The notes: generated by a model not told the origin, from the sequence alone. DNA of 49,456 nt from DASQPR01 sp035713725 (GCA_035713725.1 DASTMZ010000049.1:1-49456), one strand, 5' to 3'. Numbered from the stretch's first letter, positions 15,462 to 24,893 are shown. Numbers and translations are program-made.

Positions 15462-18400
15462 CTACCCGCGGAACTGGTAGATGACGGCATCGGCGTTGCG
15501 ATAGAGCACCGTCCAGGCCGGTGAGCTGTCCATCGCGCGCTGCAGGCTCGGGATGAGACCGTCGGGCAGGTAACCGAAGTAGTGGGCGTAGGCCACTTGG
15601 CTCCGGGAAATGATGAGGTAGACGCCGGTGTCGAGTCCGGAGCAGTAGTCATTGATCTTCGTCATGTCCGCTGGCGTGACGGTCGCGCGGTCCTTCGGCA
15701 AGATGTCGACGAGGGAGTCGGGATCGGCGCCACCGTTGAAATCGTCGTACCGCTCGGTTAGCCGCGACGGTATGTTCCCCGCCACGTCGACCAATGTCGT
15801 ACCAGTCGGCGCGGTGCTGTACATATACTCGGCAGCCTGCACCTCGCCCTTCGTGAACTGGTCGAATGACAGTTGCCCATGTTCTCCTTGGATACCAACG
15901 AGCGCACCGGCACACACGAGTACCGCGGCGATCGCGGTACCGACCGCCTTCGGTACCCGGCGCACCAGCAACGCCGTCCGGCACACGAGGTAGACGCACC
16001 ACGGCGCGGAGAACAGATACACGCGGTAGATCGCCTCGCCACCGTACGTCTGGCCGGCGAGCGTGCCGAACGGCGCGAAGGCGAGGACCGCGGCAACTGC
16101 GACCGTCCCGAGTCGGCGTCTGGACATCAGGATGGCGATCACCGCCAGACCCCAGACCGCCAACGACAGGAGTTGCACAAGCTGTGCGGAGAGCACCTGG
16201 CCAGCGCTGCTGGCGTCGGTGAGCGGGGACACGCCCTTGGTGCTGCGGAACAAGTTCTCGAAGATGTTGAAGCCGTCGAAAATGCCATATCTATCCGCTG
16301 CCCGATAGTTCGGCAGGAGGTAGATCACCGCGATACCGATCAGGATCGGCGCAATCTGCCACGTGCGTAGCAGGCCGAGGAGGACAAGCGCCGTCGCGCT
16401 CAGGGCGATTAAGTAAGGCGACAGCTGGTGCGTTACGACGACGATCGCGTAGACGAAATAGAGGCACGCCAGCGCCGCGCGTTCGCTGCGCTTGCCAACG
16501 TACGGAACCGCCTCGAGCCCTTCGTGTAGCCAACCCCACACACGGTTCACCCACCGCATGCGACGAACCGTCGGGGCATGGCTGCGTCGAAGCCAGCGCA
16601 CCATGATCAGCATGGTGCCTAGGCATAGGACATACGCGAACGCCTGCGGCGACAGGTAGTCCTGTGCCACCCAGTTCACGCATGTGAAGACGAACACGGT
16701 CAGGTACGGCAGCCGGCGATCGTTCGACAACGATTTGACGATCGCGAAGAGAAGCACGCCGTTGGCCGCGTCGAAGAAGAGCGGTGCCCATGCGGCGATC
16801 GTCGGCGTGCCCGCACCCGTCCAGGTGCCGAGCTGCGCGACTGCCGCGAAGAACGTGGGCCACGCCTGGTAGATGTCCGACGGGTCGAGCACGTGACCAG
16901 TCACGCGGAACAACTGGATGACGCCGATGTGCTTGTACGTCCAGGCGTACTCGGGCTCGTGTACGAGCACCGGAACGGTCGCGTGCATGATCGCAAGCAA
17001 CACCGCGATGTACCCGACGAGCAGCCACGCACGTCGTACGTCCCACGTGAGCGTCACGAGGAAACCGGTCACGCACAACCCGAGTGCGACGAAGAACGTC
17101 GGGTGCATGACGCTCAACAGCCCGTAGTCGCCGACGTGGGCGGTGCTGGACAGTCGCAAGCTCACGATCCAGCAGCCGACCGCCGTCGCGAGGATGGCGA
17201 TCTCGACGATCGTCATCGTCATGGCCCGAGTGGTACGCGCGGCATCGCGGCCGGTCTCGGCTGGCTCGACGGCGACGGCATTGCCGAGACCAGCACGGTC
17301 TAGGCCGGCCACGTCAAGAATGGCCGCCGACGTCGCCGCACCATCCGGGGCGGGTGCCACCGGATCCGCCGGAACGCCGTCCGCGCGCGTTACGCCGGAC
17401 GCCGGCGGCCACGCAGGTTCCGCGAACGGGGGCAGCCGAATGACGACCGTTTCATTGGCGTCGCGGACCGCCGGGATCACGCGCGTCGCATCGCCCGCCG
17501 ATCCGCTGGGCGCGCCGTCAACGTCCGTCGTCGGCGTCGTGCCGTCCGACGTCGTCGTCGTCACCCGCGATGTGACCGGCGCGCCCGTGGTGGCATGGCT
17601 GGCGGCGACCGTCTGGTTTGCGGCCCGTGGCCGCCTGATCGACCAGCGAGCGCGGCTTGCCGAACCCGTCACACCGGTCGCGACCGTGTCCGGTACGGGC
17701 TTCGATCCGTCGCTAGCGACGCCGTCTCGTACCACCGAGATGACCTGTGTCGCATCGACGGAGTCTGCGTTCGTCCGTGGATCGCCTCGACTGCCCGTGG
17801 ATCTCGGCTGCGCCGGACGCGTTGTCCCCTTTCCATTGCCGTCGGCTGGTTCGGCAGCGCGAAGCCCATCGTCGGCAAGCCTCGGCAGCACTCGCGTGAC
17901 AATGACGTCGGCATCCGCCGCGTCACCGCTGGACGCGGCGGGCAGCAGCGTCGTCATCGTGCCCGCGGCGGAGGCCGGCGCGGCGAGGCCGGCGCGCTCG
18001 ATGTCAGCGATGACGCGGCGGCCGATCCGAGTGTGCGCCGCGATCGTTGGTACGAGCCCGACGATCGCGGCCGCCGCGGACAGACCGGCGAGCAGGTAGA
18101 GCGCAACGAACGGGTGCCAATATCTGGCCCACAGCATGACGGCGCCGGGCAGCGCGACGATAGCCATGCTCAACACCAGTGCGATTGCCCACGACACGAC
18201 GGCGCTACCGAGTCGGACGTGGCACAGCGCGGCGGCACCGGGCGCGAAACACGCGAACGCCAGAACGACGAGCACCTTGGCCAGCGGACTGATCGGCAAG
18301 GCGATGATGACGGGGGTCGCCGCGGACAGCGCCACGGCAGTCCAAGCCAGCACCGCATTCGCGCCGCGCAGCTGGTCGCGAGCAAACAGTCGACCAACCC

Positions 18401-20150
18401 GGCTGACCTTCATTGCACCGGACGGGTGTCGAGGAGCGACCAGTTCGGATCCGACTTCCGATGTCCCGTCCGCGACGGACGGCCGGCCGCCGGGCGCCGG
18501 TGGTCCCCCAACGGGCCCGTCTCCGGCCGGCGTACCCACCAGGTCCGCGTGGTCCGGCGTCGCCGGACCGCCATTGGGCGTCGCCGGACCACCATTGGGC
18601 GTCGCTGCGCCGCTGGGGCGGGCCGCCACAAGCTCGGCGCCGTCGGCTCCGCTCGACCGGTCCACCACGGACAGCACGACCGTGCCGCGGTCGTCGCGCG
18701 GCAGCACGCTGGTATGCGCGTCCGCCATGCCGGCCCACTCGAGGCCGTCCGCGACATATGAGCGACCGGTCGGCACGCTCGCGATGCCACGCACGGCGAA
18801 GATCGGATAGAGCAGTTGGGTTTCGGCGGCCCGCGCCGCGAGATCGCGGTCCAAGGACTCGAGCATCATCTCGTCCGGCTTGGCGAGCCGCCGGTATTCG
18901 ATGACGATGCCGGGCACCGAAGCGATTGCGATGACGACGCGGGAGACCAGGAACGCAGTGCCGAACGCGACGAGGCCGTGGCGTGACGCGGTCGCCGCGC
19001 TGCCGACGAGGAAGATCACCGCACCCAGCCCGTCGAGTCCGGTCGCCAGCCACGTTCGCTTCGTGATCAGAGCGAGTGCGCTGTAAAGCGAATAGACGCC
19101 GATGAACGGCAAGCTCAGTGCCAACAAACGAAGTACGACCGTTCCTTCGGCGCGATAGCTCGCGCCCGCGATGCCGAGGATCCACGGCGCGCCGAAACCG
19201 ATAACGGCACCGCCGTCACATGTGACGAGTGCACCGAGCCAGGCCGCTCGCTTCAGCAGGTGACGAGTGCGATCGGTGGCGTGGACCGCCTCGACGACCA
19301 GCGAGAACTGGATGTTCCACAGCAACGCGGTGGCGGCCGTACAGAACAGCCAAGGAAGGTAGAACGCGGCACCGGCGCGAGCGCCGAGAAAGGAGACGAC
19401 CAGGACCGGCGGGAGCAACCCCCCGATGCTCGTGATCACGCTGTTGACGTACTGCGACGCGGTGTAGTTCAGCAGCTCCGAGCGGTTCGGCAGCAGGCCG
19501 CGATCATCGCCCTGCCGAACCTTCGCGGGTCCAAGGCGCCGGAAGATGAGCCAGGAGACGACCGCGACGGCGCCCATCATCGGTATCGCCCACGCGCCGA
19601 ACGCCCCGAGGCTGCGGCCGAAGAAGAACAGCAGCGGCAGCACAGCCAGGCGGATCGCGGCGACGCCGATGTTCTCCCACAGCACCCAGGTCGCATGGCG
19701 GAACGCCGTCAGCACCACGTCCTGCAGCGAGAAGATCGCGAAGACCAGGACGCACGCAACGAAGAGAACGGTCGACGCGACGCCATGATCGAGGAAGTCG
19801 CGGCCGAAGCCGAACAGTACGAAGCCAACTGCGACAAGGAACGAGGCGGCGAGCGTCGTGGCGTACCCAGCCTTGATCATCCGGAGGGTACGGGCGCGCG
19901 CGACGGGCAGGAAACGGGCGAAGATGCTGACGATCGACAGCTGACCGAGTCCCGCGGCCAGCGTGACGGCCGCGACTTGTGCTGCCGCGCGACCTACCGT
20001 GGCCGGGTCGAACAGATGCGCGGTGACGACCCAGAACGCGAGACCGAGACCAGCGCTGCCGACGGTCGCGGTCATGAGCGCGATGGCGTTCTTGACCAGC
20101 GCGTTCTTGACCAGCGCGTTCTTGTTCCCGCGGTGGCTTATAACGGTCAT
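15462..20150 (-). CDS. Giant fusion: MOP-type flippase plus GT-C-like membrane glycosyltransferase
   Basis: 1562 residues in four parts. (1) About 15-420: a 12-helix polysaccharide flippase of the Wzx/MATE-like superfamily. (2) About 460-585: Gly/Pro-rich linker with repeats of the heptad ATPNGGP. (3) About 595-705: four hydrophobic helices, unassigned; then a hydrophilic linker (710-970) with Thr801, Thr889 and Thr901 in T-x-V-I motifs. (4) About 975-1562: another polytopic region with a large loop (HEPEYAWTYKHIG, WPTFFAAVAQLGT, LSPQAFAY) and an extracellular tail ending YRNADAVIYQFRG, resembling GT-C transferases or polymerases; the family is not certain. It would both export a lipid-linked unit and add to it outside. 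ATG 20150 overlaps the preceding stop as ATGA. No frameshift or internal start signal was noticed at the junctions. Confidence 0.82.
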   Translation of the reverse strand: MTVISHRGNKNALVKNALVKNAIALMTATVGSAGLGLAFWVVTAHLFDPATVGRAAAQVAAVTLAAGLGQLSIVSIFARFLPVARARTLRMIKAGYATTLAASFLVAVGFVLFGFGRDFLDHGVASTVLFVACVLVFAIFSLQDVVLTAFRHATWVLWENIGVAAIRLAVLPLLFFFGRSLGAFGAWAIPMMGAVAVVSWLIFRRLGPAKVRQGDDRGLLPNRSELLNYTASQYVNSVITSIGGLLPPVLVVSFLGARAGAAFYLPWLFCTAATALLWNIQFSLVVEAVHATDRTRHLLKRAAWLGALVTCDGGAVIGFGAPWILGIAGASYRAEGTVVLRLLALSLPFIGVYSLYSALALITKRTWLATGLDGLGAVIFLVGSAATASRHGLVAFGTAFLVSRVVIAIASVPGIVIEYRRLAKPDEMMLESLDRDLAARAAETQLLYPIFAVRGIASVPTGRSYVADGLEWAGMADAHTSVLPRDDRGTVVLSVVDRSSGADGAELVAARPSGAATPNGGPATPNGGPATPDHADLVGTPAGDGPVGGPPAPGGRPSVADGTSEVGSELVAPRHPSGAMKVSRVGRLFARDQLRGANAVLAWTAVALSAATPVIIALPISPLAKVLVVLAFACFAPGAAALCHVRLGSAVVSWAIALVLSMAIVALPGAVMLWARYWHPFVALYLLAGLSAAAAIVGLVPTIAAHTRIGRRVIADIERAGLAAPASAAGTMTTLLPAASSGDAADADVIVTRVLPRLADDGLRAAEPADGNGKGTTRPAQPRSTGSRGDPRTNADSVDATQVISVVRDGVASDGSKPVPDTVATGVTGSASRARWSIRRPRAANQTVAASHATTGAPVTSRVTTTTSDGTTPTTDVDGAPSGSAGDATRVIPAVRDANETVVIRLPPFAEPAWPPASGVTRADGVPADPVAPAPDGAATSAAILDVAGLDRAGLGNAVAVEPAETGRDAARTTRAMTMTIVEIAILATAVGCWIVSLRLSSTAHVGDYGLLSVMHPTFFVALGLCVTGFLVTLTWDVRRAWLLVGYIAVLLAIMHATVPVLVHEPEYAWTYKHIGVIQLFRVTGHVLDPSDIYQAWPTFFAAVAQLGTWTGAGTPTIAAWAPLFFDAANGVLLFAIVKSLSNDRRLPYLTVFVFTCVNWVAQDYLSPQAFAYVLCLGTMLIMVRWLRRSHAPTVRRMRWVNRVWGWLHEGLEAVPYVGKRSERAALACLYFVYAIVVVTHQLSPYLIALSATALVLLGLLRTWQIAPILIGIAVIYLLPNYRAADRYGIFDGFNIFENLFRSTKGVSPLTDASSAGQVLSAQLVQLLSLAVWGLAVIAILMSRRRLGTVAVAAVLAFAPFGTLAGQTYGGEAIYRVYLFSAPWCVYLVCRTALLVRRVPKAVGTAIAAVLVCAGALVGIQGEHGQLSFDQFTKGEVQAAEYMYSTAPTGTTLVDVAGNIPSRLTERYDDFNGGADPDSLVDILPKDRATVTPADMTKINDYCSGLDTGVYLIISRSQVAYAHYFGYLPDGLIPSLQRAMDSSPAWTVLYRNADAVIYQFRG
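18556..18607. repeat. In-frame 21-base tandem repeat in the flippase fusion
   Basis: Two full units (18556-18576, 18577-18597), differing at one base, and a third partial unit. They encode the heptad ATPNGGP on the minus strand within the hydrophilic linker. Confidence 0.8.
20086..20127. repeat. In-frame 15-base tandem repeat at the N-terminus of the flippase fusion
   Basis: GCGTTCTTGACCAGC occurs at 20086-20100 and 20101-20115, with a third partial copy to 20127. On the minus strand it encodes NALVK units (residues 11-22), just before the first membrane helix. Confidence 0.85.
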
Positions 20151-21448
20151 CGGCGGTTCCTATACCGACCGCGAACGTACGCGATCGGACCGGCCAGCAT
20201 TCCGCGCAGGTTAGCGTGCAGAACGTCACGCGGAAAGTCGTCGGCCAGCGTCGCGGTGCGCAGGCTCCGGTCACCGAACAGGTCGCGAGCCGCTCGGGGC
20301 ACGAGTCCGAGCAGCGGGATCAGCAGCCGAGGATCGCTCCGGAGGAGGCTCGCGTAACCGGCGGTGAGGCCGGTGCCGTAGCCAACGAGTTGCCGTCGAA
20401 AATCCGACGCTTCGGATCGATGGAAGTGGCGCGTCAGCGCGGCCGGGTGGTAGGCGATCGTGCCACCGGAAAGCAGGATCCGGGCGAGCGCAACGGTGTC
20501 CTCGCCGGCGCCCGCCAGACTTCCGGCGCCGAGGGCCGGGTCGAAACCGCCGATGCGTTCGATGACGCCCGCTCGAGTGGCGAGATTCGCGCCGGCCCCG
20601 AACGGCGGCAGTGGATAGAGCGCTCCGCGGCGGTCGATGGTCCCGGGCCCGAAGACCGCTGGCGTGAACCCTCGCCCCTTGGTGAGACCGCCGAATTGCT
20701 CGAGCCACAGCTGCGCCGGCGAGTCCAAGCTCGCCGGAACGACGGCTCCGCAGACCGCGTCCGCGTCCGGCTGCTCGACGAGCACCTGTGCGATCTCCGA
20801 CAGCCAGTGCGCGTCGGCCACCTCGTCGTCGTCGATCCACGCAAGGTGTTCGCCGGTCGTTGCGGCGACCGCCGCGTTGCGTGCGTAGGACAGGCCGCGG
20901 CGCGGCACGACGATTGTTTCGACCCGGTCCGACGCGACCGCCGCCGCCACGTCGCGTGTCGCGCGGCTCGACGTGGGTGAGTTGTCGACCACCAGGACCC
21001 GAAACCGGGGGTACGCCTGAGCCAGCAAGCTATCCAGGCACCGAGCCAGCGATGCTGGGCGGTCCCGGGTGCACACGACGACGGTCAGCTCCGGTCCGTG
21101 ACGCAGCACCGCCGTGCGGCGCCGTTCGGACTCGGCCCGCCACGGCGGCACGAAGCCGTCCGGATCGAGCGAGATCGCGCCGGTGATGCCGTGCGCCACG
21201 GCCAGCCGGTCGAGGCTTTCGCCGAGCGCTGTCGAAATCGCGGCGATCACCTCGTCGCGGTCGAGACCGGCCGGCGACATCGGCACCATGACTGTGCCGA
21301 GTGGTGTCCGGTCGACGCGTACGAGCAGCCATGCCATGCCCGCCCAACGGCCCGAGTCGTCGATCGACGCTAAGTCGCGAATCGGCTCGGTCAGCTCGAC
21401 GTCAGCGACGCGCGCAACGATGTGCGGCGATGCTGCCGGTCTGAGCAT
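20147..21448 (-). CDS. GT2 family glycosyltransferase with N-terminal accessory module
   Basis: 433 residues. A module at about 5-85 (ADVELTEPIRDL, then MAWLLVRVDRTPLGTV) matches those of the proteins at 6794 and 23484, here more diverged. The GT2 domain begins ELTVVVCTRDRPASL (about 120) and has LSYARNAAVAATTGEHLAWIDDDE with the metal-binding Asp cluster, FGAGANLATRAG, and GAGEDT as the conserved acidic catalytic-region motif. The C-terminus carries the shared LRGMLAGPIAYVRGR. ATG 21448 overlaps the previous stop by one base (TGATG), so it is coupled to the upstream gene. Predicted cytoplasmic or membrane-associated inverting transferase; sugar unknown. Confidence 0.9.
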   Translation of the reverse strand: MLRPAASPHIVARVADVELTEPIRDLASIDDSGRWAGMAWLLVRVDRTPLGTVMVPMSPAGLDRDEVIAAISTALGESLDRLAVAHGITGAISLDPDGFVPPWRAESERRRTAVLRHGPELTVVVCTRDRPASLARCLDSLLAQAYPRFRVLVVDNSPTSSRATRDVAAAVASDRVETIVVPRRGLSYARNAAVAATTGEHLAWIDDDEVADAHWLSEIAQVLVEQPDADAVCGAVVPASLDSPAQLWLEQFGGLTKGRGFTPAVFGPGTIDRRGALYPLPPFGAGANLATRAGVIERIGGFDPALGAGSLAGAGEDTVALARILLSGGTIAYHPAALTRHFHRSEASDFRRQLVGYGTGLTAGYASLLRSDPRLLIPLLGLVPRAARDLFGDRSLRTATLADDFPRDVLHANLRGMLAGPIAYVRGRYRNRR

Positions 21449-22491
21449 CAGCCGGGCCGAGCGGCGGCACGGTGCCGGCCACCCGCGACTGCGCTATCGG
21501 CGGGCGCCTCGTCAACCAGGGGCGGACCGGACACCGAAACCGAGTTCGACATGGTCAGGCGGGCACGACGCAGGTGGACGAGTTCGACCGCCGAGCCGAC
21601 CGCCGCCGACAGGATGCCGACGAGCAGGGCGGCCGCCCGTGCCGCATGGGCCAAGCCTCGGCCCCGCAACGCCGCCGCAACCTCCCGCAGCACCGCCGCC
21701 GGGACCAGCCGGAACACGTAGTCCCGCTCGAGGTCTAGGACGGTCGCACCACGGAACGCTCGGGCTAGTTCGACCTTGCCCCTGCCCTCCTGATAGCACC
21801 GGCCGATCAGCGACGGGAGCGTGACGCGATCCGGCGGGACGCAGTGGTCGACAACCGCCTCCGGGACGTAGACCCAGTGGCCGTGGACCCGGTCCGCCAT
21901 GCGCAAGCACAGATCGGTGTCCTCTGGCCGCGGGCGGGTGCCGCGCTTGCCGAAGCCGACCCGGAATCCGCCGGCGGCGTCGAACGCGCGCCGGCGTACT
22001 GCCATGCTGGCCGACCACACGTTGCGTACCGTGGTCGGTGCGTCCACGCCGTTTCGCGTGCCCACCACGGCCCAGAGCAGCTCGTCCGGGAACCACGAGG
22101 GTCGCTGCCGCTGCCAGCGCGGCACGATCGTGCCGCCGGTGCCGACGACCGACCGCTCTGCGAATGGCGCGAGCAGGCCGGCGAGCCAGCCGGGGCGGGC
22201 CTGGGCGTCGTCGTCGAGCAACGCGACAAACGGCGTGTCAGTGCGCAGTACGCCGGTGTTACGGGTGCCGGACGCGCCCGCCGCGAAGCGGTTCGCCACC
22301 GCGGTGACGTCCGGCCATTGGTCGCGTACCCGCCGCAGGAGCTCGTCGTTGTGGTCGACCGAGACGACGATCTCGGCCGGATACGGATCCTGCTTCATCA
22401 CGGACTCGACTGCGGTCACGAGCATCGGCCAGCGCTCGAGCGAGTAGCACGGGATCACCACGCTGACGGTGGCCTCGCGGTCGTCAGGCAC
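21448..22491 (-). CDS. GT2 family glycosyltransferase
   Basis: 347 residues. VSVVIPCYSLERWPML opens the GT-A fold, SGTRNTGVLRTDTPFVALLDDDAQARPGW provides the metal-binding DDD, and RPEDTDLCLRM the acidic motif near the catalytic base. It lacks the accessory module seen in the neighbours. A moderately hydrophobic stretch near 285-305 (HAARAAALLVGILSAAVGSAVELV) could be a membrane-associating helix. It most resembles its upstream neighbour at 22484 (shared NVWSASMAVRR / NVFGVAMGFRR and WFP-(D/P)E segments), so the two look like a duplicated pair. GTG 22491 overlaps the previous gene by 8 bases. Confidence 0.9.
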   Translation of the reverse strand: MPDDREATVSVVIPCYSLERWPMLVTAVESVMKQDPYPAEIVVSVDHNDELLRRVRDQWPDVTAVANRFAAGASGTRNTGVLRTDTPFVALLDDDAQARPGWLAGLLAPFAERSVVGTGGTIVPRWQRQRPSWFPDELLWAVVGTRNGVDAPTTVRNVWSASMAVRRRAFDAAGGFRVGFGKRGTRPRPEDTDLCLRMADRVHGHWVYVPEAVVDHCVPPDRVTLPSLIGRCYQEGRGKVELARAFRGATVLDLERDYVFRLVPAAVLREVAAALRGRGLAHAARAAALLVGILSAAVGSAVELVHLRRARLTMSNSVSVSGPPLVDEAPADSAVAGGRHRAAARPG

Positions 22492-23482
22492 CGGTACCCC
22501 CGATCACCCGAACCACGACATAGCCGCAGCCGGCAATGAAAAGGCCGAGCGCCATCATCGTCGCCGCGGCGAGGCCGCCCAAGTCGCCACGCGCAAAACG
22601 CCGCAATTCACGACTAAAGGCCTTCGGGAGCACACGGCGGATGTACGCCCGTTCGGTGGTCAGCGCGCGGTCGGCGCCGACCAGAACGGACACCCGCGCC
22701 TTCGACTGCCCTTCCCCGAAGCACCGCCGCAGGAAGTAGCCGGGACGCACCCGGGACGCCGCGACGCGATGCGTCACCGCCACGTCGGGCAGGTAGCGAA
22801 TGACCGCGTCCGGTCGGCGCTGCGCGAGCCGGATGCAGAGTTCAGTCTCCTCGCAACCGGTTGGCGTGACGCCGATCCGGCCGACGTCGATGGAAAACTC
22901 TCCGGCGAGCGCGAACACGTCGCGCCGGAAGCCCATCGCGACGCCGAAGACGTTGCGCACCCGGGCCGGCTCGGTCGGTTGACCCAGATATGAACAGCCG
23001 ACCACCCAGTCGAATTCGGGCGGGAACCAGTCCGGCCGCTGCCCGTCGGGCCACTGCGGCAACGCCGCGCTGCCCACGCCGTACACGCCGGGTCGACTGA
23101 GTTCGGCGACCATCCGGCCGAGCCACCCTTGGCCGGCGACCGCGTCGTCGTCGAGGAACACGATGACGTCGCCCCGGCTCATGGCGATCGCGGTATTGCG
23201 TGCGCCCGACAGTCCGCGTGACCCACCGCTGGCGATCACGCGTATCACCGGCTCGCCCGCGAACTCGTTCTCTGCCAGCGCCAGCAACCGGTCGTTGTGG
23301 TCGATGACCACGAGGCACTCATCGCCGTCGCGGCACTGCGCCAGGACCGACGCGACCGCGTCTCGCAGGTCGTCCCAGCGGTGGGTGGTGTACGCGCAGA
23401 TCGCGACGGATGCCACCGGAGGTCGGCGCGATGGCCGCCCGTCGGGCCGCGACGCGGCGACCGTCACGCGTACGTCTTCCAT
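22484..23482 (-). CDS. GT2 family glycosyltransferase
   Basis: 332 residues from ATG 23482, which lies one base after the upstream stop (TGAGATG); the longer reading to 23680 overlaps that gene and is rejected. GT2 features: ASVAICAYTTHRWDDL, GLSGARNTAIAMSRGDVIVFLDDDA, WFPPEFDWVVGCSY, and GCEETELCIRLA. The C-terminal hydrophobic segment (LGGLAAATMMALGLFIAGCGYVVV, by position about 302-326) is probably a membrane helix, so the enzyme is tethered. It is paralogous to the next gene. Role: one sugar transfer in assembly of the surface glycan; specificity unknown. Confidence 0.9.
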   Translation of the reverse strand: MEDVRVTVAASRPDGRPSRRPPVASVAICAYTTHRWDDLRDAVASVLAQCRDGDECLVVIDHNDRLLALAENEFAGEPVIRVIASGGSRGLSGARNTAIAMSRGDVIVFLDDDAVAGQGWLGRMVAELSRPGVYGVGSAALPQWPDGQRPDWFPPEFDWVVGCSYLGQPTEPARVRNVFGVAMGFRRDVFALAGEFSIDVGRIGVTPTGCEETELCIRLAQRRPDAVIRYLPDVAVTHRVAASRVRPGYFLRRCFGEGQSKARVSVLVGADRALTTERAYIRRVLPKAFSRELRRFARGDLGGLAAATMMALGLFIAGCGYVVVRVIGGTGA

Positions 23483-23483
23483 C

Positions 23484-24893
23484 TCAACCAGCCGATTCGA
23501 CGACGTCAGGTTGCCCAGAACGTACACCGATGCCGCGACGCGCCCGGCGTCGACCGGAAACGTACAAGAGCGGACCGCGCAACAGGCCCCGGGCCTCGGC
23601 GCGAGACAGTTGCCGTGGGTAGGCGTCGGCCTCGCGATCCGCCGAGCGGTGTCGAGCGAGCCGAAGGGCGCGACCGGCATACGAAGCGAACCCGATCAGA
23701 TGCCTCGGATCGGTCATGAACAAGGCGCACAGCATCGCGGTGTAACCGGTGCCGTACGCGTAGACCTGACGCTCCAGGTCGTTCAACGTGTCGCGATGCG
23801 TGTGATACACGTACGCGTCCGGATCGAATGCCACTTGCCGCCCGGCGAACATGAGTCGACTGATGGCCAGCAAGTCCTCGCCTCCGCCGGACGGGCTTCC
23901 GGCGCCGAGCGCTTCGTCGAAGCCGCCGAGCGCTCGGAGGGCATCAGCGCGGAATGCGATGTTTGCCCCCATGCCAAACTTGCCGCTGTAGATCGACACG
24001 CTGCTGCCCGGCGACCCGCCGGAATGCGCGGTGACCTCGAACCGCCCGCCACGAAGCGCACCGAGCGGACGGGTACGCCATGAACCGTCGTTGACGAATC
24101 TCACCGGTTCGTAGCGCTGTCCGATCTTGCTGCCGCCCCGCTCGAACCAGATCTGTGCGGGTGTCTCCAGCTCGCGTGGCAAGACGGGTCCGGCCACGCA
24201 ATCGGTCGCCGGCTCGGCGGCGAACCGCCGGCCGATGGCACGCAGCCAGTCCCGCTCCATCTCAACGTCGTCGTCGGTGCACGCGATGACCGAGCCGGTC
24301 GCCACCGCGATGCCGCGGTTGCGGGCCGCCGAGATGCCGCGCCGCGCCTCCGTGACGACCCGAACCCGAACGTCGCGAGCCAGCCATGAATGCAGCGCGG
24401 CTCGACCGACCGACTCGTCCGGCCGGTTGTCCACGACAATGACCTCGAACGCGGGATAGTCCTGCGCCAGCAGCGCGTCAACGCAGCGTTCCAACATCGC
24501 CAGACGCTCGAACGTCGACGGCACCACGACGCTGATCGTCGGCAGTTCCGCTGCTGCCGCGGCCTGGTCCGCGAGTGTGGCGGCGTGCCCGGACGTGGCC
24601 GCGTGCCCGGACGTGGCCGCGTGCCCGGTCGAGCCGGTCGGCTCGATTCCGAACCCGGCACGGAGTCGGTCACCCAGATCCGCCGCGGGCAGCACGCGAC
24701 CGTCGAACTCGATCTGCATCTCGCCGATCGGCCGGCCGGATCGCAGCACCAGCAGCCATGCACTCGAATATGGCGGCCCACCGTCGCGAAATGGCGACAG
24801 ATCCGGCAGTGGGGCGTCTACATCGACCCGGACGACGCGGATGGGTCCGGGCACGGCCACCGAGGCAACATCGATCGGCGGCATCGTGGTCAC
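23484..24893 (-). CDS. GT2 family glycosyltransferase with N-terminal accessory module
   Basis: 469 residues from GTG 24893 (GTGA overlap with the preceding stop; ATG 24884 is an alternative). The longer frame to 25511 is a shadow of the neighbour. Module at about 12-80 (IRVVRVDVDAPLPDLS, GRPIGEMQIEFDG) is nearly the same as in the protein at 6794. After a GHAATS repeat comes the GT2 domain (TISVVVPSTFERLAMLERCV, GISAARNRGIAVATGS, CTDDDVEMERDW, FGMGANIAFRADALRALGGFDEALGAG, SGGGEDL). C-terminus LSRAEARGLLRGPLLYVSGR is the shared motif. The 6794 protein is its closest relative in the window over the full length. Confidence 0.91.
   Translation of the reverse strand: MTTMPPIDVASVAVPGPIRVVRVDVDAPLPDLSPFRDGGPPYSSAWLLVLRSGRPIGEMQIEFDGRVLPAADLGDRLRAGFGIEPTGSTGHAATSGHAATSGHAATLADQAAAAAELPTISVVVPSTFERLAMLERCVDALLAQDYPAFEVIVVDNRPDESVGRAALHSWLARDVRVRVVTEARRGISAARNRGIAVATGSVIACTDDDVEMERDWLRAIGRRFAAEPATDCVAGPVLPRELETPAQIWFERGGSKIGQRYEPVRFVNDGSWRTRPLGALRGGRFEVTAHSGGSPGSSVSIYSGKFGMGANIAFRADALRALGGFDEALGAGSPSGGGEDLLAISRLMFAGRQVAFDPDAYVYHTHRDTLNDLERQVYAYGTGYTAMLCALFMTDPRHLIGFASYAGRALRLARHRSADREADAYPRQLSRAEARGLLRGPLLYVSGRRRARRGIGVRSGQPDVVESAG
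24583..24628. repeat. In-frame 18-base tandem repeat in a glycosyltransferase
   Basis: GCGTGCCCGGACGTGGCC occurs at 24583-24600 and 24601-24618, with a third partial copy. The minus strand encodes three GHAAT(S) units linking the accessory module to the GT2 domain. Confidence 0.85.
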
